Position numbers and translations under genes: made by a program. The notes under the pieces were generated by a model. That model had not been told where the DNA came from. It did no database searches and saw nothing but the letters and a program-made list of their open reading frames with translations. From NCBI RefSeq assembly GCF_016862175.1, contig NZ_BOML01000020.1, forward strand, positions 1 through 35,614: a stretch of DNA of 35,614 nucleotides, given 5' to 3'. Source of the stretch: Paractinoplanes durhamensis. GTDB lineage: Bacteria; Actinomycetota; Actinomycetes; Mycobacteriales; Micromonosporaceae. Below are positions 15,998-23,674 of this stretch, one piece after another; the first letter of the stretch is position 1, and each line of letters begins with the position of its first letter.

Positions 15998-16617
15998 ACG
16001 GTCAACCCCATCGGCTGGCGGGTCATCGTCGGGCGGACGTCGTCGACGCTGTCCAGGACGTGGTCGATGAGGCCGTACTCCAGGGCCTCGGTCGCCGAGA
16101 ACCAGCGGTCGCGGCGGCTGTCCCGCTCCACCGTCTCGATCGGCTGGCCGGTGTGCTCGGCGGTCAGCCGCAGCAGCGTCGTGCCGACCCGCTCCAGCTG
16201 GTCGGCGTAGATCTCGACGTCGGCCGCCGTCCCGCCGAAACCGGCCGAGCCCTGGTGCATCAGGATCTGCGCGTGCGGCAGGCTGAAGCGTTTTCCCGGC
16301 GTGCCCGCGGTGAGCAGGAACTGGCCCATGCTCCCGGCCAGCCCCAGCGCGAGCGTGCTCACGTCGTTGGGGATCAGCCGCATGGTGTCGTAGATGGCCA
16401 GGCCGGCGCTGACCGAGCCGCCCGGCGAGTTGATGTAGAGGCTGATCACACCGCGCGGGTCCTCCGCCGACAGCAGCAGCAACTGGCCGCACAGCCGGTT
16501 CGCGATCTGGTCGTCGACCTCGGTCCCGAGAACGATGATGCGCTGGTGGAGCAGCCGGGCGGCTACCTGATCGTCGATGGACCCTGCGGTCCATCCGGTT
16601 CCGTTGACAGTTGGCAT
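15994..16617 (-). CDS. ClpP-family serine protease subunit (intact triad)
   Basis: 207 residues from the ATG at 16617 (MPTVNGTGW). An ATG at 16653 would add 12 residues but lies only 6 bases from the activator box, where the promoter should be, so I prefer 16617. Conserved parts: [37 protein letters not shown], Ser96 in [20 protein letters not shown], His121 in ILMHQGSAG, and Asp170 in [21 protein letters not shown]. ClpP forms two stacked heptamers that degrade unfolded proteins with a Clp ATPase. It is the first gene of the operon and coupled to the second clpP. Expression is probably driven by PopR through the boxes at 16659-16695. Likely member of the clpP3/clpP4 class. Confidence 0.92.
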   Translation of the reverse strand: MPTVNGTGWTAGSIDDQVAARLLHQRIIVLGTEVDDQIANRLCGQLLLLSAEDPRGVISLYINSPGGSVSAGLAIYDTMRLIPNDVSTLALGLAGSMGQFLLTAGTPGKRFSLPHAQILMHQGSAGFGGTAADVEIYADQLERVGTTLLRLTAEHTGQPIETVERDSRRDRWFSATEALEYGLIDHVLDSVDDVRPTMTRQPMGLTV

Positions 16618-16658
16618 GGATCCACCATCGGCCCCGGAAAGCCCGTGCTCCAAGCCGA

Positions 16659-16695
16659 TCTGCCGTCGGCAGAAGCCGCTCTGCCGTGAGCAGAA
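16659..16695 (-). promoter_or_regulatory. Two PopR-type activator boxes upstream of the clpP operon
   Basis: Read on the clpP strand, TTCTGCCGACGGCAGA (16674-16659) and TTCTGCTCACGGCAGA (16695-16680) are direct repeats 21 bp apart, about two helical turns. Each is also a dyad. The published PopR target in Streptomyces, as I recall it, is TTCTGCC-N3-GGCAA, which the first box matches closely. A weak -35-like TTGGAG (16653-16648) follows at activator spacing. The regulator gene sits at the other end of the operon. Confidence 0.8.
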
Positions 16696-16738
16696 GGCCA
16701 GCTCAGCCCGGGTCGGCAGACGGGTTGGAGCTGGCCTT
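16694..16738. terminator. Perfect 11-bp inverted repeat between the 16753 gene and the clpP promoter
   Basis: AAGGCCAGCTC (16694-16704) and GAGCTGGCCTT (16728-16738) form a perfect stem with a 23-base loop. It begins 15 bases beyond the stop of the leftward gene ending at 16753, as expected for a terminator isolating the MMPL operon from clpP. Its left arm touches the distal PopR box. Confidence 0.65.
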
Positions 16739-16752
16739 GGACACCGCCGCGA

Positions 16753-17319
16753 CTACGCCTTCCCACCGCCGGCATGGGTGCCGCCGGCTTGTGCAACGCC
16801 GGCGTGGGCTCCGCCGCGGCCCCGGCCCGGGATCAGCACCTCGGTCTTGTCGCCGGAGGTGGCGGACAGCGACCAACCGGTGGCCGTCGACACCAGCTTG
16901 GCCCGCTTGATCGTGGTGCCCTGGGCGTCCGCCGGGCACGGCTGGCCCGGGCCCGGCGCCACCGAGGTGCCGGAGATGCCGAAGTGGGCGCCGAGGAGCT
17001 TGAAGCCGATCACCCGGCTGCGATAGCCGCTGCGGGTCCGAGCCACCGTGTCGAGCAGCCCGAAACGGCCGAACTCCCGGTGGTGGACCACCGGGAACTC
17101 GGCCTTGCCGCAGCTCACCGTGTAGGTGTCGTCGGTCCAGAACTCGTGGCTGAACTCGATGCCGGCCGCCCGCGCGGCCAGCGTCGCCGGGCTCCAGCCG
17201 AACGCCACCCGGATGTTGCTCTCGCCGACGAAGCCGGTCTTCGCCTCGGGGTCATAGGTCACCGGCGGTGAGGCGAGCGTAAAGCCGGCGGTGACGATCG
17301 CTGCGAGCTGGGGAATCAT
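16753..17319 (-). CDS. Putative exported protein of unknown function, coupled to the MMPL gene
   Basis: 188 residues; the ATG at 17319 lies two bases after the stop of the MMPL gene. A short hydrophobic N-terminus (MIPQLAAIVTAGFTLASPP) could be a signal peptide. The body (TGFVGESNIRVAFGWSPATLAARAAGIEFSHEF, TYTVSCGKAEFPVVHHREFGRFGLLDTVARTR, GYRSRVIGFKLLGAHFGI) looks like a compact beta-rich domain. There are two cysteines (SCGK and QPCPAD) that could pair outside the cell. The tail is Gly/Ala/His-rich (GGAHAGVAQAGGTHAGGG). I do not recognise the family. Cotranscription with an MMPL exporter suggests an accessory or surface partner. A strong hairpin downstream probably ends the operon. Confidence 0.65.
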   Translation of the reverse strand: MIPQLAAIVTAGFTLASPPVTYDPEAKTGFVGESNIRVAFGWSPATLAARAAGIEFSHEFWTDDTYTVSCGKAEFPVVHHREFGRFGLLDTVARTRSGYRSRVIGFKLLGAHFGISGTSVAPGPGQPCPADAQGTTIKRAKLVSTATGWSLSATSGDKTEVLIPGRGRGGAHAGVAQAGGTHAGGGKA

Positions 17320-17321
17320 GC

Positions 17322-19538
17322 CTAACTAACGATCAACTCCGCCGGACGGCGCAGGTCGGCACCCTCGACGTCCAGCGCCGGTACGACCCGGTCCAGCCGG
17401 CGCGGCAGCCACCAGGCGGCCCGGCCGAACAGCGAGATCGCCGCCGGCACCAGCACCAGCCGCACCACGAACGCGTCCACCAGCACCCCGGCCGCCAGTG
17501 CGAACGCGATCGGCCGGGTCACCGGGTCCCCACCGGCCACACCGCCGCCGAACACCCCGATCATGATCAGCGCGGCCGCCGTGACCACCTTGGCGCCGCG
17601 GGCGAATCCGCCGGTCACCGCGTCCGGCGCACCCCGCCGGTGCTCCTCGTGCATGCCGGAGACCAGGAACATCTCGTAGTCCATCGACAGCCCGAAGAGG
17701 ACACCGATCACGATCGTCGGCAGGAAGCTCAGCAGCGGCCCGGCCGGATCGACCCCGAACAGACCGCCCAGCCATCCCCACTGGAACACCGCGACCGTGC
17801 AGCCGAGCGCCGCACCGAGGCTGAGCAGGAAACTGAGCACCGCCTTGAGCGGGATCAGCACCGACCGGAACACCACCATCAGCAGCAGGAACGCGAACCC
17901 GGCCACCAGCGCGAGATAGAGCGGCAGCGCATCCAGCAGATGGTCGGAGATGTCGATGGCGACCGCTGTCTGCCCGGTCACCAGAAGCGAATCAGCATTA
18001 ACGGCGGAGTGCTCCCGCAGCTTTGCGACCAGGGTCGCGGTCGCCGCATCCGACGGCCCACTTGCGGGTACGACGGTGAAGAGCACATCACTTCCGCGAG
18101 TCTGCGCGGGCAGCACCCGGGCCACGCCTGGCGTCGCGGCGAGCCGGTCGGCGATCGCCCCGGCCTGCCCGGCCGAACCGTTGGCCAGCACCAGCAACGG
18201 CCCGTTCGCGCCCGGCCCGAAACCCTCGGCGACCAGATCGTACGCCCGGCGGTCGGTGGTCGCGGACGGGTCGTTGCCGTCGTTCGGCAGGCCGAGCCGC
18301 ATACCCAGCACCGGCACCGCGAGAACGCCGAGCACCAGCACCGAGAGAACCAGGGCGACACCCCGGTGGCGGACGACGAGACCGGCCCAGCGCGGCGCGA
18401 AGCTGAACCGGGGCAGGAGGCGCCGGCCCACCACCCGCCGCCCGGCGAAGCTCAGCAGCGCCGGCGTGAGAGTGAGCGCCATCAGCATCGCGACCAGGAC
18501 GGCTCCGGCCGCGGCCAGCCCCATCTGGGTGAGGAAGCCGACCCGCGCCACCGCCAGCCCGGCCAGCGCGATGATCACGGTGAGCGCCGCGAAGAACACC
18601 GCCGACCCGGCCGTCCCGGTGGCAAGAGCGATCGACGCCCGCACGTCCGCAGCGTCATCACCGTCCCGGCGGCCGTGCGGGTCGGTGCCGTCGTGGAACT
18701 GGTGGCCGTGGAGGTCGGTGCCGTCACCGGGCCGGTGGCGGTGCGGGTCGGTGCCGTCGTGGAACTGGCGGGCGTGGAGGTCGGTGCCGTCACCGGGCCG
18801 GTGGCGGTGCGGGTCGGTGCCGTCGTGGAGCCGGCGGCCGTGACCGTCGATGCCGTCGCGGAGCTGACGGCGGTGGCGGTCGATCAGGAACAGGGCGTAG
18901 TCGATGCCGACCGCCAGGCCGAGCAGGATGGCCAGGGTGGGGGCGACCGAGTTCATCGGGACGAGGGCGGTTGCCGCGTGCAGCGCCGTCAGCGAGATGC
19001 CGAGGCCGAGGATCGCGGTCAGCAGCGGCAAGCCGGCCGCGGTGAGCGAACCGAACGTGATCAGCAGGATGACCAGCGCGATCAGCAGGCCGATCCCGGG
19101 GGAACTGCCCGAGTCCGGCGGCGGAGCCAGCTCGGACGACTCCTCCACCTCGAGCCCGGCGGTGCGGGCCTGGTCGAGTGCCGCGGCCGGTGCGGCGGCC
19201 ACGGTGAAGTAGCCGATCCGGCCGGCGGGGGAGAGGGTCGGCTCGGCGCCGAGTGCGGTGCCCAGCGCGGTCAGCGCGGGCCGGTAGGCGGCGAGGGTCT
19301 GGCCGGGCGGCGCGGCGAAGACCACCCGGCCGGTGTCGCCGCCGCTGCCGAACTCCCGGTCCACCTGGTCGAGCGTCTCGGTCGACTGCAGGCCGGAGAC
19401 GGTCAGCTCGGTGTCGAGCGGTTCGGCGAAGCGCATCGACAGGCCGACCGCGAGCACCAGCACCACCACCCAGGCACCCAGCACCCACCACCGGCGCCGA
19501 GCACAGAACGCTCCGATCCGAGCGAGTATCGCGGCCAC
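17322..19538 (-). CDS. MMPL-family (RND) transporter with His/Asp-rich repeat insertion
   Basis: 738 residues from GTG at 19538 (VAAILARIGAFCARRRWW), chosen for GGGAG just upstream; a longer frame adds 29 unlikely residues. There are twelve predicted membrane segments in two halves: TM1 then a periplasmic loop (LTVSGLQSTETLDQVDREFG), a five-helix bundle with AVGIDYALFLIDRHRRQL, then the second half with MRLGLPNDGND and FGLSMDYEMFLVSGMHEE. Members export lipids or antibiotics using the proton gradient. Unusually, about 60 residues of HDGTDPHRHRPGDGTDL-type repeats sit in the cytoplasmic loop after RHRRQL, before the ATGTAGSAVFFAALTVIIALAGL helix. First gene of an operon with 16753-17319. A 24-bp element shared with the two-component operon lies 85 bases upstream. 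Confidence 0.92.
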   Translation of the reverse strand: MAAILARIGAFCARRRWWVLGAWVVVLVLAVGLSMRFAEPLDTELTVSGLQSTETLDQVDREFGSGGDTGRVVFAAPPGQTLAAYRPALTALGTALGAEPTLSPAGRIGYFTVAAAPAAALDQARTAGLEVEESSELAPPPDSGSSPGIGLLIALVILLITFGSLTAAGLPLLTAILGLGISLTALHAATALVPMNSVAPTLAILLGLAVGIDYALFLIDRHRRQLRDGIDGHGRRLHDGTDPHRHRPGDGTDLHARQFHDGTDPHRHRPGDGTDLHGHQFHDGTDPHGRRDGDDAADVRASIALATGTAGSAVFFAALTVIIALAGLAVARVGFLTQMGLAAAGAVLVAMLMALTLTPALLSFAGRRVVGRRLLPRFSFAPRWAGLVVRHRGVALVLSVLVLGVLAVPVLGMRLGLPNDGNDPSATTDRRAYDLVAEGFGPGANGPLLVLANGSAGQAGAIADRLAATPGVARVLPAQTRGSDVLFTVVPASGPSDAATATLVAKLREHSAVNADSLLVTGQTAVAIDISDHLLDALPLYLALVAGFAFLLLMVVFRSVLIPLKAVLSFLLSLGAALGCTVAVFQWGWLGGLFGVDPAGPLLSFLPTIVIGVLFGLSMDYEMFLVSGMHEEHRRGAPDAVTGGFARGAKVVTAAALIMIGVFGGGVAGGDPVTRPIAFALAAGVLVDAFVVRLVLVPAAISLFGRAAWWLPRRLDRVVPALDVEGADLRRPAELIVS
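18681..18834 (-). repeat. 66-bp in-frame tandem repeat inside the MMPL gene
   Basis: The units begin at 18681, 18747 and 18813 on the plus strand, each with GTCGGTGCCGTCGTGGA, so the period is exactly 66 bp (22 codons), about 2.4 copies. The encoded unit is roughly HDGTDPHRHRPGDGTDLHAR plus QF. Copies differ at only a few bases, which indicates recent expansion. It enriches the cytoplasmic loop in His and Asp. Confidence 0.92.
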
Positions 19539-19622
19539 GGCGAACTCCCATTCACTTCGGTCGCGGTCCGTCCGCGACGTCGCCGTCGATGCTCGGCCGA
19601 AGCCGGCAAACGCAGCACCACC

Positions 19623-19646
19623 CACGGGTGGAACCGCGGGTGGTGG
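19623..19646. promoter_or_regulatory. Candidate operator upstream of the MMPL operon (copy 1 of shared 24-bp element)
   Basis: CACGGGTGG-AACC-GCGGGTGGTGG. The same arrangement, CACGGGTGG-TAAA-GCGGGTGGTAG, is at 25423-25446 upstream of the two-component operon. Outside the 4-base spacer, 19 of 20 bases agree. It contains two GGGTGG direct repeats 12 bp apart and a CCAC-GG-GTGG dyad. It lies 85-108 bases upstream of the MMPL start, in the 273-base gap between that gene and the lipoprotein gene; nothing else is recognised in that gap. Confidence 0.65.
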
Positions 19647-19811
19647 TTTCGGCGCGGGTGATTGCCCGAAAGGCTCCGAACGCCGGGACGTTGTTCATAG
19701 GCAACTTACGATTTCTCGGCGGGCCGCCTTTCCCCCGATGCGGTTCGCCGATGGAGGTTCCCCGTTCTCCGATCAGTCGCCCGGCGGTGGTGGCCCGTAC
19801 TCGCCCTTCGC

Positions 19812-20414
19812 TCAGCCGCGTTCGTAGACCGATCCGGAACCGTCGGCCTCGGTGAACGTCAGGCTGTTGCCGTCCACCGCGAAGACCGCTTCGCGGGCGG
19901 AACGCTGCGGCTTCGACGTGGTGCTGACGCCATTTTCGGTACGCGTCATCACGGTCTGCTGCGGCTTGAAGGTGATCGAGTCGCCGGCGACGGACGCTCG
20001 CCCGCCCTCCTGAAGCGTGTAGCGGAGGTCGCCGTCCTGCATGATCCCGTTGTAGAGGTACTTGCCGTCGGCGGTGAACTCGTAGCTGAAGGCACTGCCG
20101 CTCGCGGTGACCGTCCGCCACGCACCGACCAGATCGGACGGCAGCACCGCCTTCTTGGCGGCCGGCTTCGTGGTCTTGCCGGCCGTCGGCTTGACCGTCG
20201 GCTTGGCGGTGCTCTCGGTCCGCGCGGTGGGGCTGGTTCCCGGTGCCGCGCTCGTTCCGCTGCTTGCCGAGCTCGCCACTGCCGATTCGCTGGGCTGGCC
20301 GGCGGGCACCTGCGGCGCAGGCAGGGTCTCCGGCTCCGACCTGCCGCACGCCGACAGCATGAGGGCGGCGACCGCGGCGACGGCCAGGGCTCGGTGTCCG
20401 TTGGGGTGTCTCAA
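19812..20414 (-). CDS. Lipoprotein with Thr/Lys/Pro linker and beta-rich C-terminal domain
   Basis: 200 residues from a TTG start (20414) that overlaps the stop of the preceding membrane-protein gene (TTGA). A signal peptide with lipobox LMLSAC anchors it to the outer face of the membrane. A disordered linker follows (Ser/Thr/Pro, then KPTVKPTAGKTTKPAAKK). The domain from about 95 (LVGAWRTVTASGSAFSYEFTADGKYLYNG ... SITFKPQQTVMTRTENGV ... FAVDGNSLTFTEADGSGSVYERG) reads as a small lipocalin/META-like beta-barrel. Last gene of a three-gene operon whose first gene encodes a lipoprotein with the same layout, so the two are probably distant paralogues. No binding partner can be named. Confidence 0.75.
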   Translation of the reverse strand: MRHPNGHRALAVAAVAALMLSACGRSEPETLPAPQVPAGQPSESAVASSASSGTSAAPGTSPTARTESTAKPTVKPTAGKTTKPAAKKAVLPSDLVGAWRTVTASGSAFSYEFTADGKYLYNGIMQDGDLRYTLQEGGRASVAGDSITFKPQQTVMTRTENGVSTTSKPQRSAREAVFAVDGNSLTFTEADGSGSVYERG

Positions 20415-22264
20415 GGCAGGGTGTCCATTCCGGCGAGAAGGGTGATGGTGAGGGCGTAGAGGGTGGCCAGGCCGGCGACGGCGTAGCCGATCCGGCGGAC
20501 GTTCGCGCCGGCCCGCGCGTTCGACAGCGAACGGCCGATCTCGGCCAGGCTCGCGGCGAGGGTGAGTGCGAAGAGCACGATGACGAGCCGATCCGACCGC
20601 TTGCCGGCCGCATCGGCGGCGTCCGCCGCACGCTGCTGATCCGTACTCATCGAGGCGAGTTCCATCTCGAGCCCCGACACCAGGGTCACGGTGAAGGAGT
20701 CGAGCCCGTCCTCGGCTCCGGGCTGAACCCCCATGTCGGCCGCGAGCCGCTGAATCCGAACCCCGGCGGCGTTGTTGGCGGCGGCTTGCGCGGAGCTTCC
20801 ACCGGCTTCGGCGAGATCATCGGCCCGTTGCCCGAGCATCAGCCCCGACTGCTTCCCGTAGTCGACGAACGTCTGCCGGACAAGCCCGCCGTCGGCGGCC
20901 CCACCGACGACATCGGCGCGGCGAGCCGCGTCCGCGAGCAGCCGGCTTTCGGCGACCCCCGCTTGAATCTGCCCAGCGGTGACCACCGCGGCGACGAGCC
21001 CCAGCAGAACCGCCAGAACCGGCGCCCACCCCCGCTGATCGGACGGCACGGCCGGCAGCTCCGGCGCCGCAAACGCAACCTCGGGCAACTCCGCCTCTCC
21101 GCCCGCCGCCTCTCCGCCCGCCGCCTCTCCGCCCGCCGCTACTCCGGCCGCCGCCGGACCGGCCGTCGAGCCGGTCGGGGCGGATGCCGTCGGGCCAGGC
21201 AGGGCGGATGCCGTCGGGCCAGGCAGGGCGGATGCCGTCGGGCCAGGCAGGGCGGATGCCACCGGGCTGGGCAGGGCGGATGCCACCGGGCTGGGCAGGG
21301 CGGATGCCACCGGGCTGGGTCTGGCGATGCGGTCTTCCGATCGATCGGCCGGCCGGCGCGAAACCACCGACACGACCCGCTCCAGCGTTGCGCCGATAAG
21401 TACGCCGAGACCGAGGCCCACGAGCCCGCGCCGCCTGGCGCGCAAGCCGATCAGCGTCACCCCGCCGATCGCCAACAGCGAGGGGACGACCAAGCCGTCC
21501 ACAGGCGACTGTTCGAACGGCTCCGCGGCGGCGAGGCCACCGGCCGGCTGGGGGAGTGGGGAGTCGGCTCTGGGTGCCGATTCGGCCTCGGGCGTCGGCC
21601 CAGGCCCGGTTGCCGAGCGAGGCCCGGTTGTCGAGCGAGGCTCGGTTGTCGAGCGAGGCTCGGTGGCGGGTGTCGCTGCGGTGGGGCGGCGGCGCCACCA
21701 CCGGACGAAGCCGAGCAGGGCGACCGCCGCCCCGGCGATGATGCCCCAACCTGCACGCCCGACCCGCTGTTCGGCCCGGGCGGCGGCGGTCAGTGACGTG
21801 CCCACCTCGGCCGCCGCGCCGGCCTCGGTGGCCTGCAACGCGGCCAGGCGCCGCCCGAGCTGTGGAGCACCGGCCGAGCTACCCGGGACGTACTCCTGCG
21901 AAGCGACCAATTCGTTGATCGGGCCCTGGGCCGCCCGGAACCGCTTCAGATACTCCTCGGCCGCGGCCCGCTCGGCCTTGGCCTGGATGCGCAGCGCCGG
22001 TTCGCCGGCCGACCGCTTCTCCAACTCCTCCGCCCGGATCAGCGCGGCGTTGATGGCCAGCGCCAGCGGGGCCTCGTCCACATAGACCTTGCGGACATGG
22101 GACACGGTCAGCGCCGTGTAGCGCGTCTGGGCCCGCACCGCCTCCTGCCATTTGCCGTTGGCCTCCGACGCGGCGGCCGTCGCTTCGAGGGTGGCCAGCG
22201 AGACCGCCACCCCGCCGACGGTGACCAGGATCCAGGCGAGCCAGGGCCGGTCAGATCGCGACAT
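20411..22264 (-). CDS. Large membrane protein with repeat-rich cytoplasmic linker, unknown function
   Basis: 617 residues. It starts (ATG 22264) inside the end of the upstream lipoprotein gene, a 14-base overlap. TM1 (WLAWILVTVGGVAVSLATL), an extracytoplasmic helical region about 30-170, TM2 (AGWGIIAGAAVALLGFV), a Pro/Thr/Ser linker (TEPRSTT repeats), two hydrophobic segments (GLVVPSLLAIGGVTLIGL; GLVGLGLGVLIGATL), then repeats SALPGPTA and GGEAA. Next a TM (APVLAVLLGLVAAVVTAG), another helical region, and two final TMs (LVIVLFALTLAASLAEI; IGYAVAGLATLYALTITLL). The two helical regions look alike in position and may be duplicated. No known domain is recognised. It sits between two lipoprotein genes, so a cell-envelope complex is plausible. 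Confidence 0.7.
   Translation of the reverse strand: MSRSDRPWLAWILVTVGGVAVSLATLEATAAASEANGKWQEAVRAQTRYTALTVSHVRKVYVDEAPLALAINAALIRAEELEKRSAGEPALRIQAKAERAAAEEYLKRFRAAQGPINELVASQEYVPGSSAGAPQLGRRLAALQATEAGAAAEVGTSLTAAARAEQRVGRAGWGIIAGAAVALLGFVRWWRRRPTAATPATEPRSTTEPRSTTGPRSATGPGPTPEAESAPRADSPLPQPAGGLAAAEPFEQSPVDGLVVPSLLAIGGVTLIGLRARRRGLVGLGLGVLIGATLERVVSVVSRRPADRSEDRIARPSPVASALPSPVASALPSPVASALPGPTASALPGPTASALPGPTASAPTGSTAGPAAAGVAAGGEAAGGEAAGGEAELPEVAFAAPELPAVPSDQRGWAPVLAVLLGLVAAVVTAGQIQAGVAESRLLADAARRADVVGGAADGGLVRQTFVDYGKQSGLMLGQRADDLAEAGGSSAQAAANNAAGVRIQRLAADMGVQPGAEDGLDSFTVTLVSGLEMELASMSTDQQRAADAADAAGKRSDRLVIVLFALTLAASLAEIGRSLSNARAGANVRRIGYAVAGLATLYALTITLLAGMDTLP
21183..21326 (-). repeat. Six 24-bp in-frame tandem repeats
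   Basis: Three copies of GATGCCGTCGGGCCAGGCAGGGCG (from 21183) are followed by three of a variant (GATGCCACCGGGCTGGGCAGGGCG, the last diverged). They encode the 8-residue unit SALP-G/S-P-T/V-A. Nearby, shorter in-frame repeats encode GGEAA (about 21091-21136) and TEPRST (about 21610-21664). All lie in the linker of the membrane protein. Confidence 0.93.
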
Positions 22265-22841
22265 AGCTGTAGTAGCCCTGCTCCGCGTATTCGACCGACA
22301 GCACGACGATCCCGGCCGCGTCGGTGTAGAGGAGGGAGGCCTGCTCGGTGCCGCCGTTCCGGTCGTAGAACGTGGCCGTGCCGGCGTCCGCGATCACGGT
22401 GCCGGACGACTCGACGGTGCCCGAGCTGAAGCCCCGTTCGTACTTCCCGGCCGAACTGATCTTCAGGTAGCGGCCCTTCTCGTCGCCGGGCCCGCCGGTC
22501 CAGGTGCCGATCAGGAAGTCGGGAACCCGGCCGGCCGGCAGCTGCGGCCTGGGCTTGGCGGTTTTGCGTACGGCCGGGGTGGTCGCCGTGCGCTCGACCG
22601 GCGCGCCGGTCGTGGGCCGGGTGGTCTTCCGGGCGGCGGGCTTGGCGGCGGCACCCGGTGACGCGGGGGCCTTGGGGGCCGCCGGAGCGCCAGGGGAGGC
22701 GACGCTGGGTGACTCCGTCCCGTTCACCGGAACGTAGCCGGGCGGGCTTGCCCACTCGGCGTTGTCACTCTTGCCGCAGGCGGTGGCAAAAGACAAAAGC
22801 AGGAGCACAAGCAGGGGTACGCCGATAACACGCTCACGCAT
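22251..22841 (-). CDS. Lipoprotein with Ala/Pro linker and beta-rich C-terminal domain
   Basis: 196 residues; ATG at 22841 with GAAGGA nine bases upstream. Signal peptide MRERVIGVPLLVLLLLSFATAC ends in a lipobox. A Pro/Ala/Lys/Thr-rich linker (residues about 35-105) leads to a domain starting PDFLIGTWTGGPGDEKGRYLKIS and ending LSVEYAEQGYYSYVAI, with the alternating pattern of a small beta-barrel. GTWTGG...KYERG here and GAWRT...KYLYNG in the third gene of the operon suggest related folds. It is first in the operon lipoprotein / membrane protein / lipoprotein. An inverted repeat 29 bases upstream may regulate it. Function unknown. Confidence 0.75.
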   Translation of the reverse strand: MRERVIGVPLLVLLLLSFATACGKSDNAEWASPPGYVPVNGTESPSVASPGAPAAPKAPASPGAAAKPAARKTTRPTTGAPVERTATTPAVRKTAKPRPQLPAGRVPDFLIGTWTGGPGDEKGRYLKISSAGKYERGFSSGTVESSGTVIADAGTATFYDRNGGTEQASLLYTDAAGIVVLSVEYAEQGYYSYVAI

Positions 22842-22869
22842 ATCCGTTGTCCTTCGTCAAGGAGATCGA

Positions 22870-22889
22870 CCGTGCGGCAGTACGCACGG
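22870..22889. promoter_or_regulatory. Inverted repeat upstream of the lipoprotein operon
   Basis: CCGTGCG-GCAGTA-CGCACGG is a perfect 7-bp dyad 29 bases before the ATG at 22841, in the 194-base gap after the response regulator gene. It could be an operator or a leader hairpin. The ribosome site itself (GAAGGA, with a CCTT-GACG-AAGG dyad) lies closer to the gene. No clear -10/-35 pair was found. Confidence 0.4.
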
Positions 22890-23035
22890 TGACCGTCAGC
22901 CCGACGAAGATCGACATGCCACGATTGCGGAGAGTGATCATGATGGCGCGTTTGCCCAGGGTGCGGGCCCGCCCTCGACGCGAACTGTCCGCGACCTGAC
23001 AGCGTTCGGCCGATCATGGCCGCCGCTGCGAAGAT

Positions 23036-23674
23036 CTACTCCGAGCGGCCCATCGCGATGGCGGCCGCGTGGGCCCGGTCGCGGGCGCCGAGCTTCGCGA
23101 AGATCGAGTTGATGTAGCTCTTCACGGTCGCGACGCTGAGGAACAGGTCGCCGGCGATCTGCGCGTTGTTGTGGCCCAGCGTGATGGCTTCGAGGACGTC
23201 GGCTTCGCGGGCGGTCAGCGCCGGAAAACGTTCGCGCAGCCCGGGCCGGGGCGCGGCGGTGGTGAAGCCCTGGACCAGCCGCTCGGCGATCTCCTTGGCG
23301 AAGGTCGCCTGCCCGGACGCGACCGACCGGACCGCGGCGGCGAGCTCGGCCCGCCCGGCGTCCTTGGTGAGATAGCCGCGCGCACCGGCCCGCAACGCGC
23401 CGGCGAGCGACTCGTCATCGGCGTAGGTGGTCAGCACCAGCACCGCCGAGCCCGGCGTCTCGGCCACGATCCGCGCGGTGGCCCCGGCACCGTCGAGGTG
23501 GGGCATGCGCAGATCCATCAGCACGACGTCCGGCCGCAGCTCGGCGGCCAGCCGCACGGCTTCCACCCCGTCGGCGGCGGCCCCCACCACCTCGACACCG
23601 TCGGTCAGATCAAGCAGGGTGACCAGCCCGTCCCGAACGGTCGCTTGGTCGTCGGCAACCAGCACCCGGATCAC
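23036..23674 (-). CDS. NarL/LuxR-type response regulator
   Basis: 212 residues from GTG at 23674, which overlaps the kinase stop (GTGA); the frame is open upstream but only as antisense of the kinase. Receiver: IRVLVADDQATVRDGL, Asp54 in VLMDLRMPHLDG, LTTYADDE, and Lys in GYLTKDAG. Output: a LuxR helix-turn-helix, FPALTAREADVLEAITLGHNNAQIAGDLFLSVATVKSYINSIFAKLG. Phosphorylated dimers of this class bind short repeats near promoters. Cognate kinase is the gene immediately upstream. Candidate targets are the 24-bp elements at 25423 (its own operon) and 19623 (the MMPL operon); that link is inference. Confidence 0.93.
   Translation of the reverse strand: MIRVLVADDQATVRDGLVTLLDLTDGVEVVGAAADGVEAVRLAAELRPDVVLMDLRMPHLDGAGATARIVAETPGSAVLVLTTYADDESLAGALRAGARGYLTKDAGRAELAAAVRSVASGQATFAKEIAERLVQGFTTAAPRPGLRERFPALTAREADVLEAITLGHNNAQIAGDLFLSVATVKSYINSIFAKLGARDRAHAAAIAMGRSE

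Noticed and set aside
16618..16653. Longer start (ATG 16653) for the first clpP
   Set aside because: It would place the start 6 bases from the activator box and over the likely -35 region; the shorter form has the usual ClpP length. Not excluded experimentally.
17640..19661. Plus-strand 673-codon open frame opposite the MMPL gene
   Set aside because: Low-complexity composition; the 66-bp repeat reads as Val/Gly/Glu units there but has no context as a gene.
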